Below are positions 6,797-13,736 of a stretch of 37,767 nt of DNA, one piece after another. This DNA is from a virus. Under the pieces are notes generated by a model that saw only the letters and a program-made list of their open reading frames with translations, made no database searches and was not told the DNA's origin. The position numbers and the translations under genes are program-made. Where the stretch lies: IMG/VR virus record IMGVR_UViG_3300009499_000021, positions 1-37,767 of that record; one strand, given 5' to 3'. Numbering within the stretch: position 1 is the stretch's first letter; each line of letters opens with the position of its first letter.

Positions 6797-7214
6797 AGCG
6801 GACATAAAGTGCTTCACCTCAGAGGAGGTGAAGCGGATACAGGAGTTGTGGGAGCCGAAGTATGGGGATTGGGTATATTTGCCTCGAAGTGAGCAGGTTC
6901 GTGTGGTAACTGGCCTAGATAGAATGGGCGAAGTTAGGCTTGTAGAGGTACGCACCCATTGGCTAGAAACCAGAGACCTGATCTTCCTCCCCCGCCAAGG
7001 CCAACTCCAGGAGATGCTGGAGGAGAGGGGGTATGGGCTTTACCATCTTGGCGATGAGCGATTACAGCCAGATTTCGAGGGTAGAGACTGGAATCCAGAA
7101 GAGCCATATATTGCATTCGCAGTGAGAGAACCTAGCGATCACGTGGAAGGCATAGGCCCCACGCCCGCCATCGCCTTGGCGAGGGCCTTGATAGAGGTGA
7201 TAAAGGAGGAATAG
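6780..7214 (+). CDS. Phage hypothetical protein, ABA-sandwich-like
   Basis: Start at the ATGATG at 6780, which has GGGAGGGGAAG directly upstream; the frame is open further up but lacks a ribosome site. The C-terminal part with PYIAFAVRE...GPTPAIALARALIEVIK resembles the phage ABA-sandwich family of small early proteins, which typically end in a conserved helix of this kind. The N-terminal part has LIFLPRQGQLQEMLEERG. Function of that family is unknown. The stop is one base before the next gene. Confidence 0.5.
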   Translation: MMFPSKADIKCFTSEEVKRIQELWEPKYGDWVYLPRSEQVRVVTGLDRMGEVRLVEVRTHWLETRDLIFLPRQGQLQEMLEERGYGLYHLGDERLQPDFEGRDWNPEEPYIAFAVREPSDHVEGIGPTPAIALARALIEVIKEE

Positions 7215-7215
7215 C

Positions 7216-7650
7216 ATGGAGAAGTTGATAGAGGAGATACGCAAAGAACATTGTAAGACGTGCCTATTTCTGAGGTCTCTTGCCGAAGACAAATGCGGGG
7301 CATCTATTGAGCGTTGTAAGAAAGGAATAAACCGTGATGTCACTCTCGTCCTCTCCGCCGTCCGTGATGGGCGGTTGGATGAGGAGTTGGGGGTGGTTGG
7401 GCGAACCCCCTATAGAGCAAGGGTAATTTGGGATGAATGGGTAATAAAAGTGCTCAGAGATGGGGCAACCGAGTTTATCGCCCTTTCAGGGAGAGGGCAA
7501 AGAGGAGGAGGAATGAAAAGGCTACGGCACTTTCTATGGCGCATCTGCGGGATAAAATCCCAACAGCCGACGGTTTTCGAGGAGATTTTGGACTGGATGG
7601 ATGCTATATGTTCTTACAAAGTGGGGACAGGCAAAGAGGAGGAGGCGTGA
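7216..7650 (+). CDS. Hypothetical protein, 144 aa, with internal start signal
   Basis: GGAGGAATAGC precedes the ATG. The N-terminal third has cysteines CKTC at 13-16 and two more at 27 and 34, a possible metal site. An in-frame ATG at 7513 lies behind a very strong AGAGGAGGAGGA site and could make a separate 45-residue basic C-terminal product. The gene ends inside the GTG of the first glycosyltransferase (GTGA), so translation of the two is coupled. No family is recognised. Confidence 0.5.
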   Translation: MEKLIEEIRKEHCKTCLFLRSLAEDKCGASIERCKKGINRDVTLVLSAVRDGRLDEELGVVGRTPYRARVIWDEWVIKVLRDGATEFIALSGRGQRGGGMKRLRHFLWRICGIKSQQPTVFEEILDWMDAICSYKVGTGKEEEA

Positions 7651-8468
7651 GCAAAGCCCCGAAGACGACGGTCGTGCTGGCTTGCTACAATGGCGAGGAC
7701 TTCCTGCACAAACTTCTCTTTCTCTTATCGCATGAACCCTGCGAGGTCGTGGCAGTCGATGACAATAGTCGCGATGGCACCTGGCAGATCCTAGACCAGT
7801 ACGACTTCGTCCGGAAACTCAGGAACAACCAAAACAAAGGTTTTGCCGTAGTAAACAACCTGGGTGGATTCTTGGCGGACACCAAATATATTCTCTTCCT
7901 AAACCAAGACACGGAGCCCGAGCCGAGATTCATAAAGGCGATGGAAGAGCGGATGGAGGCAACCCCGGAATGCGCCGTCGTGGGGGCCAAGTTGATCTTC
8001 CCCGTGTCTAGTATCCGGCACATCGTTCTCGGAGAGCGTCCTCATGTTCTTACGAGAATCGCAGGAAGACTTGATAGTGCGGGGATCGATTTGAACCAAC
8101 AGTTCCTCCCCTACGAGGTCGGCAGGAACAACCATCCGGATATACCGGTCTTTAATGTAGCCAAGATGTGGCCGGCGGTGACGGGGGCGTGCATGCTGAT
8201 CAAGAGGAAAGCGTTCGGGGAATTGGGGGGGTTCTATGAAGACTTCATCAACGGCTGGGAAGATACCGATTTATGCTTGAGAGCCTGGGAATTGGGTTAC
8301 CAGGTGTGGTACACCCCGGAAGCAGTCGTGATGCACTACCACTCTACATCCGATGCCCGGTTTGTCAATGAGGATGCCAATATCGATCTCTGGGTCAAAC
8401 GCTGGTTTACAGAGGAGAGAATCGAGAGATTGGTTGGGAAATATAGAAAGGAGTGGGAAGAACAATGA
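7647..8468 (+). CDS. GT2-family glycosyltransferase (rhamnosyltransferase-like)
   Basis: Start is the GTG at 7647 with AGAGGAGGAG seven bases upstream; longer versions run into the previous gene. The GT-A fold is clear: nucleotide-binding VDDNSRDG at 37-44, a NQDTE metal-site motif at 86-90, GACMLIKR near 180, and a GWEDTDLCLRAWELGY acceptor/catalytic segment at 203-218. The pattern matches bacterial GT2 enzymes such as WbbL-like rhamnosyltransferases, which add a sugar from a nucleotide donor to a glycan or lipid carrier. 273 residues is normal. It opens the glycan operon and overlaps the next gene by four bases. Confidence 0.88.
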   Translation: MSKAPKTTVVLACYNGEDFLHKLLFLLSHEPCEVVAVDDNSRDGTWQILDQYDFVRKLRNNQNKGFAVVNNLGGFLADTKYILFLNQDTEPEPRFIKAMEERMEATPECAVVGAKLIFPVSSIRHIVLGERPHVLTRIAGRLDSAGIDLNQQFLPYEVGRNNHPDIPVFNVAKMWPAVTGACMLIKRKAFGELGGFYEDFINGWEDTDLCLRAWELGYQVWYTPEAVVMHYHSTSDARFVNEDANIDLWVKRWFTEERIERLVGKYRKEWEEQ

Positions 8469-9268
8469 TTAGCGTAATTATTCCAATCTACAACCGCAAG
8501 GACAATCTCCGCCTCGTCTTGGCGGCTCTCGAACGACAGACATACAAGGATTTCGAGGTCGTAGTCTCAGACGACGGCTCCACCGATGACCCTGAGCAAG
8601 TTCTTCGCGAGTTTGATACCCTCTTGGACCTTAAATTTGTGTCGCAACTCCACCGTGGTTATAGACTAAGTAAGGTCCGAAACAACGGAGTAGAGTTTGC
8701 TACCGGGTTTGCTCTCCTCTTTGACGATTCGGACGTGATGCTTAACCAATATGCTCTGGAGCACTACAAGAACATTTTTGAGGCGAACCCAACCATTATC
8801 ATAGGAGGTCGCTATGACTGGTTGCCTCCCATAAGGGAATATGAACTGGGGCAGGAGTTGGTTGGTATCGTCGGACTGGACCCAAGATGCGGGATTCCCG
8901 GCTTCTGGGACGATTCAGAAGCAGGACTTCGTACACGATACTGTCTGGACCTCTATGGCGGGAACCAGTTGATTCCTAGAGATGTCTACGAAATGTTGGG
9001 TGGTTATGACGAGAACATGGTAGGTCACGGGGGAGAGGATGCGGAGTTCGGCATACGAGCGCAGAAGGCGGGCGTCAGGGCGCTCTTCTCTCAAAAGGTC
9101 ATTGGCTGGCACCTGTATCATCACCGCGACCAGCAAAAGAACGAAGAGGAAGTTGCGAGAAACATTGAGTACATAGAGAAGAAGCACGACCTGGCGGAAT
9201 TAGGAATAGTCAGAGGTAAGGCGGGCCAGTTGCCCCTGGTGTACGAGGAGGTCGAAGATCATGTATAG
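8465..9268 (+). CDS. GT2-family glycosyltransferase with galactosyltransferase-like C-terminus
   Basis: Canonical GT-A motifs: SVIIPIYNR at the N-terminus, DDGST at 36-40, a DDSD metal site at 87-90, then GGYDENMVGHGGEDAEFGIRAQ at about 179-200, which is the galactosyltransferase-type C-terminal signature with the GGED catalytic segment, and histidines at 216-220. A distinctive GRYDWLPP motif at 115-122 recurs in the glycosyltransferase at 9604, so the two are paralogues. ATG overlaps the previous stop. Donor and acceptor cannot be told from sequence. Confidence 0.88.
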   Translation: MISVIIPIYNRKDNLRLVLAALERQTYKDFEVVVSDDGSTDDPEQVLREFDTLLDLKFVSQLHRGYRLSKVRNNGVEFATGFALLFDDSDVMLNQYALEHYKNIFEANPTIIIGGRYDWLPPIREYELGQELVGIVGLDPRCGIPGFWDDSEAGLRTRYCLDLYGGNQLIPRDVYEMLGGYDENMVGHGGEDAEFGIRAQKAGVRALFSQKVIGWHLYHHRDQQKNEEEVARNIEYIEKKHDLAELGIVRGKAGQLPLVYEEVEDHV

Positions 9269-9587
9269 ATGCGTCTATTGCGGCAATGAATACGAAGAGA
9301 AGGTTGGGCAATGCGAGGGTTGTGGGAGTAGGAAGTTTGAACAGGCACCACAGGGCTTGATAATCTTGGACCCAGGCGTTTCCTTCGTTCCCAAGCGATT
9401 GCCCCTTCGCACCATCTACAAGGGCCAGAAGCCGCCCCCCAAGCCCCTACCGCCACCGTTGCGACTTGAGGAGACGTACAAGGGCCTCATGCCAAGAGAT
9501 GGGTTTTGGGGCCCATTAGTCATAGTGCCCATTATAGTCATATTCTTGATGCTCCTGCCTTGGCTTATTTCGCTTCTTAGTTCCTAA
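9261..9587 (+). CDS. Zinc-ribbon membrane protein, 108 aa
   Basis: An N-terminal zinc ribbon (CVYC at 4-7 and CEGC at 18-21) is followed by a basic, proline-rich linker (PPPKPLPPP) and a strong C-terminal membrane segment (about residues 86-106). It would be tail-anchored with the ribbon in the cytoplasm. Start overlaps the preceding glycosyltransferase by eight bases. In a glycan operon it could be a membrane tether for the enzymes, an idea resting only on context. A similar ribbon-plus-membrane design occurs at 36307-36480. Confidence 0.6.
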   Translation: MYRCVYCGNEYEEKVGQCEGCGSRKFEQAPQGLIILDPGVSFVPKRLPLRTIYKGQKPPPKPLPPPLRLEETYKGLMPRDGFWGPLVIVPIIVIFLMLLPWLISLLSS

Positions 9588-9603
9588 TTTGAGGGGATGG
9601 AAG

Positions 9604-10434
9604 ATGTCCAAAATCGCGGTAGTGATCCCTACGTACAATCGAAAGAACATTCTAGCCCTGACCCTCGTAGGTTTGGTGAACCAGACTGTCCACGACTTCG
9701 AGATAGTCATTTGCGACGATGGAAGCACGGATGGGACGCACGGAATGGTGATGGGCTTCCATTACGTGCATTCCGCGGTTCACCTCAAATACTATTGGCA
9801 CAAGCATGAAGAAGGGGTCGAGAGGCAAGTGTCGCTCGCGCGCAATCAAGGAGCGAGGCTAGTCGCCAAAGAGACAACCCATATTCTCTTCCTGGATGGT
9901 GAAGTCGTCCTGAATCCCCAGGCCATAGAGAATTATTACGAACTCATCGCGGAGAAGCCCGGCGTCGTTATCTGCGGGAGGTACGACTGGTTGCCTCCCA
10001 TGGAGATCGATCTCCGTGACATAAGGCTTAGATGGGACGATTTCATTTCCGCGAACCTGCCGCGGTTGACACCCGAAGGCCCACGCGCTCCCGTCGGGAA
10101 GGACTTCCGAGGTGTCGTCTGGGATGATGGGGTGGAACACGAAGTATTCGCCGGGGCGGCGTTAAGCGGAAATCTCTTGATCCCTATTGAAGCCTTCTAT
10201 AAGACAGGCGGGTTCGATGAAGATTTGAAGGAGCGCGGGCAGGATTGCGAACATGGCTATGCTCTGCAATTCGCAGGTTTCAAGGCGATCTTCACCGCCA
10301 AGACGATCGGCTACCACGTCAACCATCCGGCAGCAGGAAGTGAAGGGAGATTGAGCGAAATCAGGGCGATTAGGTACATCCATGCCAAATACGACATTCC
10401 GCTTGATGAGAAAGATCTGCCCCCGGTGATATGA
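9604..10434 (+). CDS. GT2-family glycosyltransferase, paralogue of the gene at 8465
   Basis: Start at 9604 with GAGGGGATGGAAG upstream. GT-A motifs are IAVVIPTYNR at the N-terminus, DDGST at 38-42, LDGE at 97-100 in the metal-site position (a departure from the usual DxD), GRYDWLPP at 125-132, and GNLLIPIEAFYKTGGFDEDL near 195. In the catalytic segment the usual GGED is replaced by GQDCEHG. It shares the GRYDWLPP motif and overall layout with the gene at 8465, indicating duplication and divergence. The altered acidic residues suggest a changed donor, acceptor or activity. Confidence 0.85.
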   Translation: MSKIAVVIPTYNRKNILALTLVGLVNQTVHDFEIVICDDGSTDGTHGMVMGFHYVHSAVHLKYYWHKHEEGVERQVSLARNQGARLVAKETTHILFLDGEVVLNPQAIENYYELIAEKPGVVICGRYDWLPPMEIDLRDIRLRWDDFISANLPRLTPEGPRAPVGKDFRGVVWDDGVEHEVFAGAALSGNLLIPIEAFYKTGGFDEDLKERGQDCEHGYALQFAGFKAIFTAKTIGYHVNHPAAGSEGRLSEIRAIRYIHAKYDIPLDEKDLPPVI

Positions 10435-10435
10435 A

Positions 10436-11029
10436 ATGAGAGAATGGCCGGAAGAGTGCCCCACTGATCTTAAGGGCTGTAGCCAAGAGTGGTATGACGC
10501 CCAATGGATTTATGGTTTCGGGCACGATTCAGTCGAGATGAAAAAGCACATCTACACGGCCACCGCTACGGGTTGGATCGAGCCCCTGATGCCCTACGTG
10601 GTGGGCAAGGTCCTGGACATGGGATGCGGGATAGGTATAGCGGCACAATTCTGTGAGGAATATTGGGGAGTTGACTGGGCTTGGTCGGCGCTCAGAATAG
10701 CCAAAGAAGATTACCCGCACGGCACCTATCATTGTCTCAACTTGGAGACTGATAAGATCCCTTACCCTGACAAGTTCTTCGATACGGTGATCCTCTCAGA
10801 GATCCTTGAGCACCTGGAGGACTACACCCATTGCTTAGAAGAGACAAAGCGGTTAGCCAAGACCCGGGTCGTCGCCAACGTGCCCGTGGACATGCCCATT
10901 CCGATACACTATCACCCGACGTGGTCGGAGGAAGACTGTTATAGGGTGTTCGGTTATCTCGGCAAAGTGGAAAAAGTTTTCCCAATCGGCCACATGTTTC
11001 ATGGGGTAATAATCAGATGCTCAAAATAG
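10436..11029 (+). CDS. SAM-dependent methyltransferase, class I
   Basis: The Rossmann SAM-binding motif VLDMGCGIG occurs near residues 59-67, followed by a motif II region (YWGVDWAWSALRIAKE) and the motif IV/V region FDTVILSEILEHLEDY near 115-130. This is the Methyltransf_11-like pattern of small-molecule or sugar methyltransferases. The 197-residue size is compact and lacks an obvious substrate-binding cap. It lies between glycosyltransferase genes and overlaps the next methyltransferase by 13 bases, suggesting O-methylation of a sugar product. Substrate is inferred from context only. Confidence 0.82.
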   Translation: MREWPEECPTDLKGCSQEWYDAQWIYGFGHDSVEMKKHIYTATATGWIEPLMPYVVGKVLDMGCGIGIAAQFCEEYWGVDWAWSALRIAKEDYPHGTYHCLNLETDKIPYPDKFFDTVILSEILEHLEDYTHCLEETKRLAKTRVVANVPVDMPIPIHYHPTWSEEDCYRVFGYLGKVEKVFPIGHMFHGVIIRCSK

Positions 11030-11499
11030 ATGTGGGGTGCGGGACAGAGAGGCACAAGGATTGCAACATCGGCCTGGACAAACACGACTTCTCGGCCCAC
11101 TACGAAGAGGGGACGTTCCTTCAGCACGATATCCTTGACCCGCTTCCCTTTGAAGACGACTCCGTGGATTGGCTATATTGCCATCACGTTCTCGAACACC
11201 TGGTGCATAGGCATCCAACTAAAGATATTGATGCACTTATCTATGTGATCAACGAGTTCAATCGCGTGCTCAAAGTTGCTGAAGAAGCGTATATCGTTGT
11301 GCCCTGGATTGAGCACACGAACGCCTGGAGGCATCCTACCCATTACCGCTTCTTCAACTATGAGATCTTCCATTGGTTCGACTTCAGGAATCCTACCCCG
11401 GATCACGTGGCCGAGGGCTTGATAGGGGAGTGGTGGGTTACAAGACACGACATTGTGGATGAGTGCCATGTGGTTGCAGTTCTAAGGAAAGTGAAATGA
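11017..11499 (+). CDS. Second SAM-dependent methyltransferase-like protein
   Basis: Starts directly with the SAM motif LKIDVGCGTERH at residues 2-13, followed by NIGLDKHDF and the DSVDWLYCHHVLEHL segment (residues 48-62) that corresponds to the conserved LEHV motif of methyltransferases. 160 residues is short. Histidine-rich sequence around 85-110 is unusual. Overlap with the preceding methyltransferase gene and the next small gene indicates one translational unit. It may methylate a sugar or cap a glycan, as non-reducing-end methyltransferases do in O-antigen systems. Confidence 0.75.
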   Translation: MLKIDVGCGTERHKDCNIGLDKHDFSAHYEEGTFLQHDILDPLPFEDDSVDWLYCHHVLEHLVHRHPTKDIDALIYVINEFNRVLKVAEEAYIVVPWIEHTNAWRHPTHYRFFNYEIFHWFDFRNPTPDHVAEGLIGEWWVTRHDIVDECHVVAVLRKVK

Positions 11500-11654
11500 G
11501 CGGGCTTATTATTCCCGAGCCTCACGCAAGTAAGTTGAAAGAAGCATTCCACAAAGCCCGAGTTATTAAGGGGAAGGATATCATGTTAAAGATGAAGCGG
11601 TCAATTCTTGCTTGGGAGAAATTACTTGTAGAATTAAAGGACAAAGAAAAATGA
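11496..11654 (+). CDS. Small basic helical protein, 52 aa
   Basis: Coupled by four-base overlaps to both the methyltransferase upstream and the glycosyltransferase downstream. It is lysine-rich and probably one or two helices, with no cysteines and no membrane segment. The sequence is more AT-rich than its neighbours. No family is recognised; it may be a small partner of the enzymes. Confidence 0.45.
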   Translation: MSGLIIPEPHASKLKEAFHKARVIKGKDIMLKMKRSILAWEKLLVELKDKEK

Positions 11655-12400
11655 AATTCGCCAGCATCGTCGTGCTCAGTTTCAACCGGCCGGAGTTCCT
11701 TGCGAACAGCATAGCGAGTCTTCATGGCAACACACTCTATCCCTACGAACTGATTATCGTGGACGATGGGTCGGGTTGTTTGGAAACGATCGATTACATC
11801 TGGGGCTTAGTGGCTGAACGACGAATCTCAACGGTTATCTTTAACTGTGGTAGGAACATAGGGATCGGCGCCGGGCTCAATCGGGGTTTTGGCATCGCAA
11901 AAGGCGATTACCTCGTCAAAGTCGATGCGGACTTCGAATATAAGGAAGGTTGGCTTACCGAAGCGGTCGACCTACTTGAGACCTTCCCAGAGGTCGGGGT
12001 CCTTGGCTTCTTCCACTACCATTGGGACCCCTGTGACCACAAGAAAAAGTACATCGAGTACAAGGAGCGGGAAGGTAGGTATGTGGAGATCGTCGAGGAC
12101 TTCGTGGGCTTTGGTGCGATGAAGTGCGAGGTTTATGAGGAGAACGGCCCGTTCACCGAAGACGGGCGGGCCTTCGCCGAGGACGTGGACTACAAATTGC
12201 GGTTGCAGGACCGGGGCTATCTCCTCGGGTTGCCTATTGAGGACAAAGTGGTGAACACAGGCTTCGGCGAGACGAAGTCATCACTTATCAAGAGCGTGGG
12301 CACTCCCGGGGATCCTTCGACCTATGTTTACAATGTCCCCATACAGGAGAGGTTGATCTTCGTGCAGGGGAAGCCCGTGCCGTATGATGGAGGCGAATAA
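11651..12400 (+). CDS. GT2-family glycosyltransferase, fourth in the operon
   Basis: Clear GT-A signatures: ASIVVLSFNRPEFL at the N-terminus, VDDGS at 37-41, the metal-binding VDAD at 91-94, and AFAEDVDYKLRLQDRGY at 174-190 as the acidic catalytic segment. The middle (EIVEDFVGFGAMKCEVYEE) resembles GT2 enzymes of surface-polysaccharide clusters. It lacks GRYDWLPP, so it is more distant from the 8465/9604 pair. No membrane segment is present, so it would act in the cytoplasm, on a nucleotide sugar and a lipid, protein or glycan acceptor. Confidence 0.85.
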   Translation: MKFASIVVLSFNRPEFLANSIASLHGNTLYPYELIIVDDGSGCLETIDYIWGLVAERRISTVIFNCGRNIGIGAGLNRGFGIAKGDYLVKVDADFEYKEGWLTEAVDLLETFPEVGVLGFFHYHWDPCDHKKKYIEYKEREGRYVEIVEDFVGFGAMKCEVYEENGPFTEDGRAFAEDVDYKLRLQDRGYLLGLPIEDKVVNTGFGETKSSLIKSVGTPGDPSTYVYNVPIQERLIFVQGKPVPYDGGE

Positions 12401-12594
12401 TGGAGAGACGTGTTAGGGAATTGGTGAAGATCATGCCTCGCCGATATAGGACCTTGCGGGAGTGTGTCTTTGCGAGTTTTGTCGCTAATGGCCCGATGAC
12501 CGATGAGGAATTATACCGGTCTCTGCCGCATTTCAAGAGGGACCATATCAAAAGGATGGTGGCGGAATTGCCGGATGAGTTGACGGGGAGGTGA
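12400..12594 (+). CDS. Small winged-helix-like protein, 64 aa
   Basis: Directly overlaps the last base of the glycosyltransferase stop. It is basic; residues about 17-60 form a compact helix-turn-helix with the pattern GPMTDEELYRSLPHFKRDHIKRMVAELPDEL-like, in which a recognition helix can be predicted. It probably binds DNA and could regulate the operon or the downstream packaging genes. Family not identified. Confidence 0.5.
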   Translation: MERRVRELVKIMPRRYRTLRECVFASFVANGPMTDEELYRSLPHFKRDHIKRMVAELPDELTGR

Positions 12595-13005
12595 ATGATT
12601 AAGCCCGCTGTCTTGACCAAGCAAGAGAAGAAAGACCTGGATGAGATCAACAAGGCGAATCTTCACATAGCCCTTCAAGAACGCTCGGGGGCTTTAGAGA
12701 GGGGCATCCTTCTTAGCGAGATCACCGGGCGGCCCGGATACAAGGTCGAACTCCACCATATCCTCGGCCGAGGGATTCCCGACGGATTTGAAAAAGCCCC
12801 CGATATCATCAAAGAGTTCTGGCCCCACATTCCTCCCGGGTGCGTCTTCTTGACCACGGCGGAGCACCAACACGCTGCGGGCAATTCCAAGATGATGAGG
12901 CGCTTGCTATTGAGGTGGGTTTTGATAGAATACATGGAAGAGGTCTGGCAAGGGCGGCCCTATTGGGAGTGGCTGAACGAACCGCCATTTCGAGAATGGT
13001 TATGA
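12595..13005 (+). CDS. HNH-like endonuclease, putative
   Basis: Residues about 50-90 contain VELHHILGRG followed by GCVFLTTAEHQHAAGNS, matching the His-His ... Asn/His arrangement of ββα-metal (HNH) nucleases, without the zinc knuckles. Such small nucleases are common near terminase genes and can assist packaging, and terS lies 0.7 kb downstream. The C-terminal part is tryptophan-rich. The match to HNH is by motif shape only; a non-catalytic relative cannot be excluded. ATG follows immediately after the upstream TGA. Confidence 0.5.
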   Translation: MIKPAVLTKQEKKDLDEINKANLHIALQERSGALERGILLSEITGRPGYKVELHHILGRGIPDGFEKAPDIIKEFWPHIPPGCVFLTTAEHQHAAGNSKMMRRLLLRWVLIEYMEEVWQGRPYWEWLNEPPFREWL

Positions 13006-13017
13006 AAGGAGGGAGAG

Positions 13018-13128
13018 ATGAGCCAGGAGAGGAAGATGATAGAATTGCTTGAGGAAATCGCGGAGCGGCTAGGCTTTATTGAAGAGGCATTGGCAGAGAT
13101 CATCAAGTTGCTCAAGCGAAAGAAATGA
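13018..13128 (+). CDS. Small coiled-coil peptide, 36 aa
   Basis: AAAGGAGGGAG upstream of ATG is a perfect ribosome site. The product is an amphipathic helix with heptad-like leucines and isoleucines and charged residues on the other face, ending in basic residues. It may oligomerise or bind a partner. It is too short for family recognition. Confidence 0.45.
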   Translation: MSQERKMIELLEEIAERLGFIEEALAEIIKLLKRKK

Positions 13129-13139
13129 AATCTATCCCC

Positions 13140-13158
13140 TTGACAACCACAAAGGATA
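13140..13158 (+). repeat. TTGACAACC repeat, copy 1
   Basis: The 19-base sequence TTGACAACCACAAAGGATA occurs here and again at 13413, with a two-base-shorter version at 13462. It contains a -35-like TTGACA but no good -10 at the right distance. It also ends in the ribosome site of the next gene. It may be an operator or a duplicated promoter element. Confidence 0.6.
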
Positions 13159-13167
13159 GGAGGAGGA

Positions 13168-13416
13168 ATGGCGGACGATAGAATGGCTATAGTTTGTAAA
13201 GAGTGCCAATCGGGCATCGCAATTGCGAAATTCTGGCATAGGGGGGGATGGACGAGCCCTTTGTTGAACGAGGGAAGGCTCAATGCGTTCTTTGCCAAGC
13301 ATGCAGATTGTGTTGGTGAGGAAGGATATGGTGGACGCCACTATTACTTGGGTTATGAGATGGATGGGAGTGATTGGGTATATGACGAGCCAGAAGTGCC
13401 AGTTTCAAGGGCTTGA
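13168..13416 (+). CDS. Hypothetical protein, 82 aa, Cys/His-containing
   Basis: Preceded by AGGAGGA. It has CKEC at residues 10-13 and later His and Cys residues (HADC), which could bind a metal, followed by a Gly/Tyr-rich middle and an acidic tail. It lies between two copies of the TTGACAACC repeat; its stop codon overlaps the second copy. The context suggests a regulated, separately expressed gene. Family is unknown. Confidence 0.5.
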   Translation: MADDRMAIVCKECQSGIAIAKFWHRGGWTSPLLNEGRLNAFFAKHADCVGEEGYGGRHYYLGYEMDGSDWVYDEPEVPVSRA

Positions 13417-13431
13417 CAACCACAAAGGATA
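13413..13431 (+). repeat. TTGACAACC repeat, copy 2
   Basis: Exact 19-base copy of the element at 13140. The TGA stop of the preceding gene lies inside it. No convincing TATAAT-like hexamer is found 16-18 bases downstream, so it may act as a binding site rather than a promoter. It is 49 bases upstream of copy 3, which is a full promoter. Confidence 0.6.
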
Positions 13432-13461
13432 AAGGGGCTGATATTTCATCTTTCTAACTAT

Positions 13462-13490
13462 TTGACAACCAAAGGATAGTATGCTATAAT
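13462..13490 (+). promoter_or_regulatory. Consensus sigma-70 promoter (repeat copy 3)
   Basis: TTGACA at 13462-13467 and TATAAT at 13485-13490 are both perfect consensus and separated by exactly 17 bases. The start of transcription should be near 13497. It carries the third, shortened copy of the TTGACAACC repeat (13462-13478). It reads toward the small gene at 13513, a terminator and the packaging/structural operon. Confidence 0.88.
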
Positions 13491-13512
13491 GCGAGAGAAG
13501 GTAGAATCCCTA

Positions 13513-13662
13513 ATGGCCGACGGTGATCGCGTTGAGCGGTTGCACCGTTGGTTAGATGAACACGGGGATTGGATTCGCCGACAGCAAAAGGTCAAGATTG
13601 TGATTAACATAGCGGGGAAAATTGTCGAAGTAGAGATAGGGCTGGGCAAGGAAAAAATCTAA
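13513..13662 (+). CDS. Small protein downstream of promoter, 49 aa
   Basis: Starts at 13513; an in-frame ATG at 13489 lies inside the -10 box and cannot be on this transcript. It is a mostly helical N-terminal half followed by a beta-strand-like VKIVINIAGKIVEVEIG. Located on a roughly 230-base transcript between a consensus promoter and an intrinsic terminator, it is likely the main protein product of a short message, perhaps a regulator of the late genes. Family is unknown. Confidence 0.55.
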   Translation: MADGDRVERLHRWLDEHGDWIRRQQKVKIVINIAGKIVEVEIGLGKEKI

Positions 13663-13668
13663 TATCTA

Positions 13669-13683
13669 GGGCCGCATAGGCCC
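13669..13683 (+). other. GGGCC/GGCCC hairpin before terminator
   Basis: A 5-bp stem with a GCATA loop lies directly upstream of the intrinsic terminator. It may be the partner in an attenuation or antitermination structure, because it is only about 20 bases before the terminator stem. Confidence 0.4.
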
Positions 13684-13703
13684 GTTGGTTAGGGATAAAA
13701 ACC

Positions 13704-13730
13704 GCCGACATCGAAAGGTGTCGGCTTTTT
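13704..13730 (+). terminator. Intrinsic terminator upstream of terS
   Basis: Stem GCCGACA (13704-13710) and TGTCGGC (13719-13725) around an eight-base loop, followed by TTTTT (13726-13730) and preceded by AAAAA, so it could work in both directions. It lies seven bases before the first possible terminase start, so the packaging genes would need readthrough, antitermination or another promoter. Confidence 0.82.
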
Positions 13731-13736
13731 GCGTTT

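Noticed and set aside
7647-12400. DNA glucosylation system (T4-like)
   Set aside because: The enzymes have GT-A/GT2 signatures, and no enzyme for hydroxymethylated nucleotides is found in the window.
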